From NCBI GenBank assembly GCA_020283715.1, contig JAIQCW010000175.1, positions 1 to 17,713 on the forward strand: a DNA stretch of 17,713 nt. The letters are read 5' to 3'. This document shows positions 8,651 through 17,510 of the stretch, in pieces. Position 1 is the first letter of the stretch; every line of letters starts with the position of its first letter. A model generated the notes under the pieces. The model saw only the letters and a program-made list of their open reading frames with translations. It searched no databases and had not been told where the DNA came from. Made by a program: the position numbers and the translations under genes. Source of the DNA: Cytauxzoon felis (lineage: Eukaryota; Apicomplexa; Aconoidasida; Piroplasmida; Theileriidae).

Positions 8651-8936
8651 TCTCCAACTGATGTCCAATCCAACTCTCTTTCCCATTGCATGGAGCTCTT
8701 CTAATTATCTATCTCTAAAGAGTATAGCCACTCCCGGAGATCGTGTCTGAAGGTAGTGATTCGAGTGTAGTTAATACTGGACCTCAAGTGGAAGTGGAAT
8801 ACCTGGAAGCGATCTACGGGAGCTGGAAGGGGACGTAAATAGATGAAGCCACCACGGCGAGTGGAAGACAAGGTTGTAACCTCAAGTGGAGAGCTGACTG
8901 CAAGACGAAGATAGGTGGATTGGACCTCGAGTGGAG
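8651..8936. repeat. Modular foldback repeat, copy 7
   Basis: Left half: TCCAACTGATGTCCAATCC, TTGCATGGAGCTC, CTATCTCTAAAGAGTATAGC, CTCCCGGAGATCGTGTCTG. Right half: CCTCAAGTGGAAG, GCGATCTACGGGAGC, GGGGACGTAAATAG, CCACGGCGAGTGGAAGAC, a TGACTGCAAGACGAA variant, AGGTGGATTGGACCTCGAGT. It lies 52 bp beyond the MCM3 stop and directly abuts the last recognisable codons of the minus-strand gene 8946-10083. It is probably in a terminal intron of that gene, though an intergenic position cannot be excluded. Confidence 0.83.
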
Positions 8937-8945
8937 TTGTATCAC

Positions 8946-10083
8946 ATGTCCATTATACGCAATCTGTTCTGCAGCTTGATTAGTATTTTGACTGTTAACA
9001 ACTGCCATTCGATTGCTTTGTTTTCCTGCGGCTGAGAAGCCTACAATTTCTAAAATTTCCTGCCAGAAATTGAATGATACACAGATGGATTGTAATAATC
9101 GTGGCCTAGAGTGGAGGAATGTTGCAATGAGGCCCTCAGGAAAGTGTATCATCGTGATGAAAATGTGGAGACATGACACATAAGGGATTGCCGCAATCCA
9201 GAAGCAATTCCATTTCGGTTCATCATACCAATTCTTAGTCCAAATTTTACCGGGAAATGTTTTACTCCATACTTCACTTAGGTTTCCGCTATTGAAACCA
9301 TCCCCGCTTCCGGGAAAGTAGTAGAAGGAATATATAGAACCTAGAGAACAAGCGAGCATAGTTATAGGTGACCAATCCATAGCATGCCCTTCATTCTGAC
9401 TAGCATCAAAAAGTTTATCGATACCTTGATTCGCCTCTTCTTTATCAGGAGGAGTACCATAATCAATAGCCTTGGTACCATCTTCTTGTGTATCAATTAT
9501 ATCTATGCCTATGTCATTATAAATAATTATCATATCCCATTTGTATACACTTTACTTATAACTGAATGAACACATTAACCTTACCTAAACATACTTTATG
9601 GTCTATAGGTTCAGTAAGTTTAGGAGCAGATCCAGAAGGTTCAGCAGTTTGTTGTCCACATGAACTTTCTACTTGGTCTGTAGTTTTAGAACCATCAGTA
9701 GTAACAGCATCAGGAACAGGTTTTCGTTCTCCATCTGAACTTACTTCAGGGCCTTTAGTTTCAGAAGCTTCAGGATCAGATCCAGAAGGTTCAGCAGTAT
9801 CTTGTTGTTCTACACTTGAACTTCCTCCATGGTCTCCAGTTTCAGCAGTTATAGGAGGAACAACACCAGCTTGTTCAGTTTTTTGTTTTGTAGCTGAACC
9901 TTCTTTTTGTTCTAGAGGATCAGGAGTTTTAGGATCAGAAGCAGAAGGAGCTTCTTGTCTTTCACCTGGATTTCCTTGATGGTCTTTAGATTTAGTAGGT
10001 TGAGGAGGAGCATCAGATTTAGTTTCTTGTCTTTCATCTGAACCTTCTTTTTGGCCTGAAGAATCACCACCATTTCCACTCAT
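8946..10083 (-). CDS. Theileria-type hypothetical protein, low-complexity N-terminus plus hydrophobic C-terminal part
   Basis: Exon 1 (9585-10083) starts MSGNGGDSSGQKEGSDERQ and encodes about 166 residues rich in Gly, Ser, Glu, Pro and Thr. It holds three degenerate units built on DHQGN, DHGGS and DQVES followed by A(E)PSGSDP-like text. A GTAAGG donor after 9585 joins in phase 1 to an acceptor at 9509 (CATAG) or 9503 (CATAG again, 6 nt on), giving a 76 or 82 nt intron. Exon 2 (8946-9508 or 9502) encodes about 187 residues with two hydrophobic stretches, SPITMLACSLGSIYSFYYF and WNCFWIAAIPYVSCLHIFIT, so a membrane protein is possible. A GTGATA donor at 8945 could skip repeat copy 7 to a tiny last exon ending near 8595, giving VYRILD and a stop, but this is weak. 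No signal peptide is visible at the start. I do not recognise the function. The N-terminal composition and TGDHG motif recall T. equi family proteins. Confidence 0.6.
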
Positions 10084-10635
10084 TTCTATTTTTGTCGGTC
10101 GTTATCCATTTTTATTCCAAATTATCTTACCTTTAATGATTTACAATCCTTATATAATATTATATTCATATTATGAAATGTAATTATTCATATATATGTA
10201 TTACTATACTATATATGTAGTACACTTTAATTCATGTTAGTAGTTATATAGTATATATATTATTATAATGCTTTATATAAATACATATATACCATCATAG
10301 AACTATACTTCATCCTTCAATTGTATTATTATAGTAGTATATATATTATATTTACTTCTCAATCTTCAATAGACACTGATAATGTAGTGGAAGTGGTGTT
10401 TATTACCCCCGATAATTCTGGGGTTATGTGGTGAAGACCTATTTATAGTGCTTGTACTTCCGCCACGATCTCTGGGAGTGGCTATACTCTTCAGAGATGG
10501 ATAATTGGAAGAGCTCTCTGCAAGAGGAACAGACGGTGATTGGACCTCAGGTGGATGTAACCTCAGTGTAGAACTGACAAAAGGATGAATAAAGATTGAG
10601 AATGTATGTTAATGATTATATATTTTTTCAGCATA
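10084..10635. other. Intergenic region with a solo half repeat
   Basis: From 10084 to about 10400 the DNA is very AT-rich with TATATA runs and no coding signal. It is the upstream region of the minus-strand gene ending at 10083. A short C/G hairpin (CCCC, 10 nt, GGGG) lies at about 10406-10432. The half repeat, copy 8, follows at 10456-10570, then the 3' flank of the p24 gene. Confidence 0.6.
10456..10570. repeat. Modular repeat, copy 8 (half copy, intergenic)
   Basis: Contains CCGCCACGATCTCTGGGAG, TACTCTTCAGAGATGG, a degenerate CTCTCTGCAAGAGGAAC, TGATTGGACCTCAGGTGG and CCTCAGTGTAG. The opposite half is missing. It is one of only two copies that cannot be placed in an intron. It lies about 65 bp downstream of the p24 stop codon, possibly in that gene's 3' UTR. 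Confidence 0.75.
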
Positions 10636-11747
10636 TTATATGAAGCAGTGTAGTTTAAAGAATTTTGTGACATGATAAACTGAGAATATGGTAGCGGAGA
10701 CAATGAGTGCGATTTCTATGAGATAAAAATATAAAATCCAACGGTTCATTTTTTTATAAGTTTCATATAAACGATTTGATGAACGATTTTCAGATATTTG
10801 ATGATTTTCAATTGCCATAGCAGATGCAGTAAAACGGCTCAATTCATTCGACAACTTTTCAATTTCATGTTTCTTTGCAGTACTCTAAATTAAAAATTAT
10901 TATTTTTATAACTCTAAAATTTTAAAGTTAAAATATACCTCAACATCTAATTCATATTGTGATGAATCACCAAATTCATCTGTTGCATCAGCAATTTCAA
11001 TTGATAATGATACTTTACAAGGTTGAGATAAATACCATAAATGACCCGGACATTGTACACACACATTATAATTCTCCGAACTCTTAGATACATAAGTTAT
11101 ACGTCCTATATCATATAAATATAACCAACATTTCACTTGAGGTCCAATCCAACTCTTCTCCCACTAGCCGTTCCACCTGAGGTCGTCTTGCAGACAGCTC
11201 TTCTAATCACCTATCTCTAATGAGTAAAGCCACTCCCGTAGATCGTGGCGATTAGAAGGTGGTGATGTTAGTGGAGTTGGTATTGGACCTCAGGTGGAAC
11301 CTGTAAGCGATCTACGGGAGCTGGAAGGGGAAGTAAATAGAAGAGGCTCCACGGCGAGTGGGAAGACCTCAGGTGGATCTGCTAGTGGGAGGAAGGCTAT
11401 TTAGAGATTAGCTAATAAAATGTATAAGAAAATAGGTTTAGATTAATTGATATAATAGATTCCATCAACTTACCATTGTTCTTTTTTTCGTTCAGATTAC
11501 GAGTAACAATTACTTTCCTATCAGATCCCGTTATTAAAATGGAGCAATTTTTCGCTGAAATTGATTATTATTATTATATTATTATTATACCTTCTTGATT
11601 GATTGACTCGTACATTACCGATAATAAAGCTTTTTCAGGGACATTTTCGAAGAAACATCTTTCTGATCCATAGTTAACGAGGAAATATAGACCATATGCT
11701 GAATGTATCAGGTAAATTAAGTAGAGTAATACAAGAGATCTACTCAT
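10636..11747 (-). CDS. p24/TMED (emp24/gp25L) family cargo receptor
   Basis: Minus-strand exons 11591-11747, 11474-11554, 10939-11105 and 10636-10884 sum to 654 nt, or 217 aa, normal for p24 proteins. Residues 1-20 ([19 protein letters not shown]) are a signal peptide. A GOLD domain follows with its two cysteines in SERCFFENV and [13 protein letters not shown], then a heptad-like [18 protein letters not shown] segment. The family hallmark [18 protein letters not shown] comes before the membrane span [19 protein letters not shown] and a short tail with KFFKLH, including the Phe pair used for COPII binding. p24 proteins cycle between ER and Golgi and select cargo such as GPI-anchored proteins. 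Introns are 36, 368 and 54 nt and only the middle one (11106-11473) carries a repeat. The gene is head-to-head with uS12m, 186 bp apart. Confidence 0.9.
11131..11378. repeat. Modular foldback repeat, copy 9, in p24 intron 2
   Basis: The host intron 11106-11473 is on the minus strand (GTAAGT donor, GATATAG acceptor, phase 1). In plus-strand order: CACTTGAGGTCCAATCC, CGTCTTGCAGACAGCTC, CTATCTCTAATGAGTAAAGC, CTCCCGTAGATCGTGGC, GGACCTCAGGTGGAACC, GCGATCTACGGGAGC, GGGGAAGTAAATAG, CCACGGCGAGTGGGAAG, CCTCAGGTGGATC. Flanks of about 25 and 95 nt remain. It shows that the family occurs in introns of minus-strand genes just as in plus-strand ones. Confidence 0.87.
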
Positions 11748-11933
11748 TATTATATACTATCATTAGACACTTCTCTTTTTATATTAATGATAGATTCTGT
11801 ATTAATATAGTAAACTCCCCATTGGTACAATAAAGTTGTAGGAAATCAAGTGAGAGATGAGAAGATTAACCGTAACTATTGCGGATTTTATATAATTTAT
11901 AAATTAATATCGAATTTGATATTTTTTGATAGA

Positions 11934-12650
11934 ATGTGTTTGATGAATTTGTTTATACATACAGGTCATGTGTTATATCGCAATTTTTATGTTAATAAAA
12001 TCGCAAATTGTTTTAGAAATAGCTTTCAATTGACATATTTTAGTACTAGTAATATTAGTGGAAGATTATTTTATAGGCGTAGGCCGAAGATGATACCTAG
12101 ATATAAACCAAAGAATCGTAGATCATGTTGGTTAGAGGGTTCACCTCAGAAGAAGGGTATATGTATAACTATACGTGTAGTTACACCTAGAAAACCAAAT
12201 TCTGGATTAAGAAAGGTTGCAAGAGTAAGATTGAGTACAGGTAGAACAGTAACATGTCATATACCAGGTGAAGGACATAATTTACATACACATTCAGTTG
12301 TATTAGTAAGAGGTGGTAGATGTCAAGATGTAAGTGGTTGTCATTATAAAGTAATAAGAGGTAAATATGATTTATTACCAGTAAAGAATAGAGTGTCATC
12401 TAGATCAAAGTATGGAATAAAAATGACAGATGAGATTAAAGATAAAAAAATTAAAAGAAAAAATGAAATATTAATAACAACAGAATTAGATCGTAAATTA
12501 TTTAATGAAATTAAAAGATATGATTGGATTAATAATGATGGTGAATATGTTACAGAATTATTAAAAGATAATGATAATATACCATTTGATGTATTTCAAT
12601 TTAATACACGATGGAGAAATATTATATATAATAAATCAAATATAAATTAA
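11934..12650 (+). CDS. Mitochondrial ribosomal protein uS12m
   Basis: The frame is open from 11850, but the first ATG is at 11934, with another at 11943. Either gives an N-terminus with Arg, Asn, Tyr and Ser and few acids, fitting a mitochondrial targeting peptide ([19 protein letters not shown]). The protein is about 238 aa against about 125 for bacterial S12. The conserved core has [55 protein letters not shown] and [10 protein letters not shown]. These are the S12 decoding-centre loops. uS12 sits at the small-subunit A site and supports codon reading. A C-terminal tail of about 65 residues (Asp/Lys/Asn-rich) goes beyond the bacterial protein. Apicoplast S12 is normally organelle-encoded, so a nuclear copy with a presequence points to the mitochondrion. 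No intron is seen. It is convergent with the FAINT-like gene (184 bp gap). Confidence 0.88.
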   Translation: MCLMNLFIHTGHVLYRNFYVNKIANCFRNSFQLTYFSTSNISGRLFYRRRPKMIPRYKPKNRRSCWLEGSPQKKGICITIRVVTPRKPNSGLRKVARVRLSTGRTVTCHIPGEGHNLHTHSVVLVRGGRCQDVSGCHYKVIRGKYDLLPVKNRVSSRSKYGIKMTDEIKDKKIKRKNEILITTELDRKLFNEIKRYDWINNDGEYVTELLKDNDNIPFDVFQFNTRWRNIIYNKSNIN

Positions 12651-12719
12651 ATTAATTGGTAATATACCAAATTATTATCTAAAATTATTAGATTTTATTT
12701 TATTATTTATATAAATTCT

Positions 12720-12818
12720 ATGAGTTTGTTGCGATCAATTTATAATCCTTTAGAAAATAATTTAAAGGCACAATTACAATATACACAACAAAAAAATTTT
12801 TTTTTGATCATGATGTAA
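12720..12818 (+). CDS. Possible very small ORF, doubtful
   Basis: An ATG at 12720 opens a 32-codon frame reading MSLLRSIYNPLENNLKAQLQ and then running into an A7T9 homopolymer before a stop near 12816. The first 25 residues look protein-like, with a mixed and non-repetitive composition that differs from the surrounding A/T-only DNA. A one-base change in the T run would lengthen it by a few residues. It lies in the 184 bp between two convergent genes, which makes 3' UTR sequence an equally good explanation. I recognise no family. Confidence 0.2.
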   Translation: MSLLRSIYNPLENNLKAQLQYTQQKNFFLIMM

Positions 12819-12834
12819 TAATAAATTTATCCAT

Positions 12835-14619
12835 TTAATTTTCAACTGCATTTTTATCACCAGATTTTTTGACATTGTCTTCAGTACTATTGGACTTTGA
12901 AACAATACCTTTGGTTTCACCATGATCTCCGGTATTTACTTCATCTTTATCATCTCTTGTTTCCTTGGATTCAGATTCATCTTCTTCTTCTTGATCAGAA
13001 TATAAATTATCATCAGCATCATTGTCAGTTACTTTTTTATTACATCCTTGAACCTCTCCAGTATCAGTTACAACTGCGTACTTTTTACCATTATCCACCT
13101 CCTCATTTAATACATCCTATTCAGATTTTTATTCATCTGATTCTTTACTTACTGGAGATTCCTCCGATTTATTTCCAGCTTCACCGCTTGTTGATGATGC
13201 TTTTGGTTTGGATTCAGAACTTGATGATTTTTTACTTGATGCTGCTGCTACTTTTGTTTTGGATTCAGCTTCAGCACTTGATGAGGGTTCTCCACTTGTT
13301 GGAGTTGCTTTTGTTTTGGATTCAGCTTCAGCACTTGATGAGGGTTCTCCACTTGTTGGAGTTGCTTTTGTTTTGGATTCAGCTTCAGCACTTGATGAGG
13401 GTTCTTCACTTAATGGAGATTCTTCAAGTGATTCTGGATCAACATCGGTTACAAATGGAAAATCGTCTGAACTGGATAGTTCAGATGGAGTATATTCAAC
13501 TACTGTAGAGTCCTCAACATCACCAACAAGATGATGTGTTTTTCTAGGAGGTAATACTACATCCTCCTCATCCGCCTTGTGTTCATGATGAACTGGTGTA
13601 ACTTCAACAACTGTAGAATCCTCAACATCACCAACTAAATATGATTTACGAGGACTATATTCAACAACTGTAGAACCATCCACATCACCAACGAGAGTTA
13701 AGTGACTCAAATCACCTTCTACTTCAACCCATTCTTCTTCATCACCATCATTCAGTGGAACTCTTAAACCTGAATATCCATCCATAGATGCAACTTTACT
13801 ACCTTCAACGGGATCCTCGAAAGTTAAAACAGGTCTCAATCTTAAGAACTTGTTAACAGCTCTAGTTCTAACCCTACGAGTCTGGGATGGAAATCTCAAG
13901 TGTTCATCAGAATAATCAACGGTATGGTTAGTGTTATCAAGTGTAAACCCTAATCCATTCCACAATGATTGATATTCTTCACCATCAACACGTTTCCATT
14001 TATTATGTTTGTCATAGGAATAATAAAGTGCACTCATTCCGGATGTTAGATCATCGACTAACGTTAATACTAATAACTCATCTTCACGCTTAGTAAACAA
14101 ATCTAGAAAAACACAACGCTCACCAGTTGTTCCAGCCTTCCATAGTACTATACTACCAGATTTTACCTTTACAGCACGGTTAGGAGCAAAAAGAACTGTT
14201 TTATGTGTAGTACCTGACAAACTATCATGGGTATAAAATGCCGATTTTTCTAATGAAAATATATCGACTTCAACATCCAAGTACAAGGGCAATCGTGGCA
14301 CTTTCCAACTATCATCAGAAGTGTTTCCCAGTAGATATGAGTCCTCTGCATCTTCTCTATCAAGTTCCCTGAGAAGACCTTCAGCAGATGGGACATCAGC
14401 TAGCATCCTATCCCTATCCTCTGGTGTAACATCTTTTACAAGATCATGAATATCACGAACGTTCAACTGTACTAATACATGATCTTGTTCAGATTCCACA
14501 TCAGCACTATGTGGGCCATCATGTGATACCTCATCCGTTGGAGGAGCATCCTCTGGATCATCGTTGGCGAAAACTAATCCTGTAGATAATAAAGCATATA
14601 ATATTACATAGTACTTCAT
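12835..14619 (-). CDS. Secreted FAINT/DUF529-like Theileria protein with C-terminal repeats
   Basis: Exon 1 is 13153-14619 and exon 2 is 12835-13116, separated by a 36 nt intron (GTAAGT...GAATAG, phase 0). Total is 582 aa. Residues 1-18 (MKYYVILYALLSTGLVFA) are a clear signal peptide, with no membrane span after it. At about 100-230 a domain of beta-strand pattern reads YLDVEVDIFSLEKSAF, VLWKAGTTGERCVFLDLF, ELLVLTLVDD, ALYYSYDKHNKWKRV. This is the style of FAINT (DUF529) domains found in secreted Theileria proteins. Next come three LVGDV..STVVE..P units, then about three 19-residue units (GEPSSSAEAESKTKATPTS) encoded by 57 bp tandem repeats, then an acidic Lys/Ser/Asp-rich end. Theileria proteins of this class are often exported to the host cell or displayed on the surface; the role here is unknown. 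If the intron is kept, translation stops seven residues after the donor, giving a 496 aa form. Confidence 0.82.
13252..13422. repeat. 57 bp tandem repeat, three copies, in the FAINT-like gene
   Basis: TTTTGTTTTGGATTCAGC recurs at 13252, 13309 and 13366, exactly 57 bp apart. The first two units are nearly identical over their whole length and the third diverges in its second half. Each unit encodes 19 residues in frame, so copy-number change would keep the reading frame. Such blocks in secreted piroplasm proteins often vary between isolates. Confidence 0.92.
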
Positions 14620-16267
14620 TTTGAAAATATTACTTGTATTATGGATTTAATCCAAAAATGCAAGGGAAAAGACATATATTTTAAAAACTTGATTCTGTCT
14701 GTAAGAATGGGGTATTATAACAGCACGGATACAATGGTCGATATGACGAAGAAAACGCCGATAGACAAAAATAAGCAGGTAAATCAAGATAGAATGAGTC
14801 ACATTACGAGGTCTGGAACTAATGATATGGTACTGAACGATAGATATAACATGTAGTTGGAATAGTAATATAATTAACTACATTGCTAGACAAGATATGT
14901 AACGATGTGTTGTCTCTATAAAAAAATTGAAACACTGCATTACAAATACGACATATTAGGGTATTTAATACTCAGAATTTGCGAAAAGATGAGAAATAAT
15001 TGATGAAATTAAAAAAGCTTTAATATTTTAAAATTATACTGTATTTACGAAATAAACTGCATTTAATCTGTGAAATATCTCAAATTATATCGAACTTATA
15101 AAACGTTGCTTGAAATGAAAAAGTGTTTTGTAATCAAAACTTTATTTTATTTTAAAAAAATGTCAATTAAAACTTCAAATATCATTTGTTTACATTTATT
15201 GAACTTTTACAAGATTATGATCATTATTCCTTTATTTATATAACATATCATTTCAATATTGATGGACTAAATTGTTATCATTAGTGATTAATAATAATGA
15301 ACCATTGAAATATTATCATTATGCACAGAGTAAAATATTTCAATTGATTAATTTTGTTTATATAACAAATAACAAAGTATAAAATAACTAGTGATTAATT
15401 TTTATAATTGATTCCAAATCAAATTTTATATCAGGACTATTGTATCGTATAAAACAGTTTTTACAGTAAATGTGAACTTGATGATATTTATCATTTTTTA
15501 TACTGTATTTGAATAATATTTACATTGTAATTGAATTTAACATAGATTTCGTCTATTTACAAAATGGGGAGTAATAGGGTATATTTTCAAAGTGCAATTT
15601 TAAAATACCATTACCTAATTTATACATTTCTATACCCACTATTATTACTTTTATTTAATATTATTACTTGCGATGTGATGATCATATAACTAGATGTGAC
15701 ACTATGTAATTATAACCTTACATGTTACCAACACCTTTTAATTAAAACTATAACTTGATTTTCCAATACATTATAAACACTATACTCATCACCATCGTCA
15801 GCATTCTTTAATAACTATAAACTGTTATCATTCATAAAAACTTCATTCTTTAATGATAAAAATACAATTGAAAGAATTAGATATTTTAGAAATTAACGAT
15901 TATAAACAAATCAATACTTTTACTAAATCAAGTGAATAAAATATATTTTATAATCATTTTTGATTAAATTATAAGTCTTTATTAAAATTATTGAATTTAT
16001 TTTAGAATAATTTAAAGATTATCTTTTAAATTTTAAAATACAACATTGAATTTAGATATCATCATCAAATTTATTTAATGAAATATAAATTTACATATAG
16101 ATATAATATAATCTAAAATTATAACATTTATAATATAATTATTAATAATTATAAATACTAAATAATTTAAAATAATAATTAATAAAAATGGGGTTGATGT
16201 CTAATAATTAAATTATTATAGATGAAATAAATAATATATATAGAAAATATATAAACAATTAATAATA
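14620..16267. other. Long AT-rich intergenic region without a gene
   Basis: About 1.65 kb between the start of the FAINT-like gene and the end of BMS1. From about 14860 it is almost pure A/T with many stop codons in all frames. A 71-codon plus-strand frame at 14641-14856 begins 22 bp from the FAINT-like start codon and resembles no family, so it is more likely upstream leader and promoter DNA. There is no repeat copy here, and I see no RNA gene or specific motif. Confidence 0.6.
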
Positions 16268-17467
16268 TTAATCAAGTAACATTTGTTTCTGTTTAATTGT
16301 ATTTAATATACCTTGTCTATGATATTTTAATTTCTTCCTCTCTTTTAATTTATCTAATCGATCTTTTTCCTGTTTCTCAATCATCATCTGCTGTTTCAAT
16401 CTATAACGCTTCATCTGATCTAATCGTCTAGATAATCTATTCTTCCTTATAGTATGTAACCTCTGCATCATACTAGCAACCCTTAATTCATCACTCGATG
16501 GCCTCAATCTCAATACTTCATCCTTCATACCCTCAATCACCTATATTATTTATTAATATTATCCCATATTATCAGAAGAAGTATGATCACTCTCTAACTG
16601 AGGTCTTCCACTAGGCGTGGTGCCTTCTCTATTTACTTCCCCTCGGATTCCCTGAGATCATCCTCGGTGTAATGTCTACCCGGAAGAACGAAGAGCGTCT
16701 ACCCCTAAGAACAGCTCTCCACACGAGGTCCAATCCAACTCTTCTTCCACTCGCCGTTCCACCTGAGGTCCTGCCGTCAGCTCTTCCAATTACCTCCCCG
16801 TACACGGTAAAGCCACTCCCGGAGATCGTGGCAGTGATGAAGGTGTAGAGGATAAGACCTCAAGTGGATTACCCGAAAGTGATCTACGGGAACTTGAGGG
16901 GGAAGTAAATAGGAAGGCCTCCACGGCTAGTGGAAAGACCTCAAGTGGAGAAGCTGTCTGCAAGACGAATAGAAGGTGGATTGGACCTCGAGTGGAGTTG
17001 TATTTTACAAAGTGTATAATGTTAATTATGATTCTTACTTTGGGTTTGGATGAGAATGGTAGTTTATGTATGATAGTTTTGGGTATTTTGATTTCATTAA
17101 AGTGTTTGGTTGGTTTATTGAGTAGATGTTTTTTTTCATAGATTGAATTTAATTTATTATCGTTATATGTTTTTAATTCGGAGATATTTTTAATTCTTTT
17201 AAAATCATTAGTATCAATAATAGGATTAAAAAATTTTATAGTATTAATTGGTACATATGATTTAAGTATTATTAAATCAGACATTAATATCTTATCTTCA
17301 AATGTTGCTCTAAATGTACCATTCTTATCAATAGCTTTCTTTACTTGACCACGTATACCAGATACAGTCTGAATCCTAGATCCTATACATTTTATCACCT
17401 CCAATTCAGATGTAAACATATTCCTCACAAATACTGTATTCTTCATTATCTTATAAGGCTCACCTAT
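16268..17467 (-). CDS. BMS1: BMS1 ribosome-biogenesis GTPase, C-terminal part (5' end outside window)
   Basis: Two exons are visible on the minus strand: 17039-17467 (or to 17463, as two AG acceptors lie 4 nt apart) and 16268-16540, together about 233 residues. They are joined in phase 0 over a 498 nt intron. The upstream exon reads GEPYKIMKNTVFVRNMF, then SGIRGQVKKA and FRATFEDKILMSDLIILKSY, then KHFNEIKIPKTIIHKLPF. These are signature blocks of the BMS1/TSR1 C-terminal domain, and closer to BMS1. The last exon is a basic Arg/Lys/Gln helix (RLDQMKRYRLKQQMMIEKQ), as in BMS1 tails. BMS1 acts in the nucleolus in the small-subunit processome with Rcl1. The GTPase domain must lie beyond the window. 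The GTG at 16540 is the first codon of the final exon, not a start. Both introns seen carry repeats. Confidence 0.9.
16594..16997. repeat. Modular foldback repeat, copy 10 (long, rearranged), in BMS1 intron
   Basis: The host intron is 16541-17038. It starts with an extra reverse half (CTGAGGTCTTCCACTAGGCG, CTATTTACTTCCCCTC, TCCCTGAGATCATCC), then a unit with CGGAAGAACGAAGAGCG. A complete copy follows: CGAGGTCCAATCCAACTC, CCACTCGCCGTTCCACCTG, CCTGCCGTCAGCTC, GGTAAAGCCACTCCCGG, CCTCAAGTGGATTACCC, GTGATCTACGGGAAC, GGGGGAAGTAAATAGG, CCACGGCTAGTGGAAAGACC, TGTCTGCAAGACGAA, AGGTGGATTGGACCTCGAGT. It looks like one copy inserted in or recombined with another. CGGAAGAACG is shared with the first bases of the window. 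Confidence 0.83.
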
Positions 17468-17510
17468 CTATAATATATATATATATATATAAGAAGAAAG
17501 ACATCCAAAT

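Noticed and set aside
9566..9979. Plus-strand 137-codon frame opposite the low-complexity exon
   Set aside because: It is the antisense of a repetitive Glu/Ser/Pro/Gly exon; no start context and no family resemblance.
11850..11933. uS12m start at the GTG of 11850
   Set aside because: GTG is not a usual nuclear start; the first in-frame ATG is at 11934 and already leaves a targeting-type N-terminus.
12897..13534. Plus-strand Leu/His-rich and Asp/Ser-rich frames opposite the FAINT-like gene
   Set aside because: They are repeat-driven antisense translations of the 57 bp tandem repeat; the minus strand has the signal peptide and domain.
14641..14856. 71-codon plus-strand ORF next to the FAINT-like gene start
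   Set aside because: It lies in the expected upstream region of a divergent gene, has no recognisable motif and is rich in Lys/Asn/Asp/Met; kept only as a note in the intergenic entry.
14860..16260. tRNA or other RNA gene in the long AT-rich gap
   Set aside because: I looked for cloverleaf-like blocks and T-loop motifs and found none that I could support.
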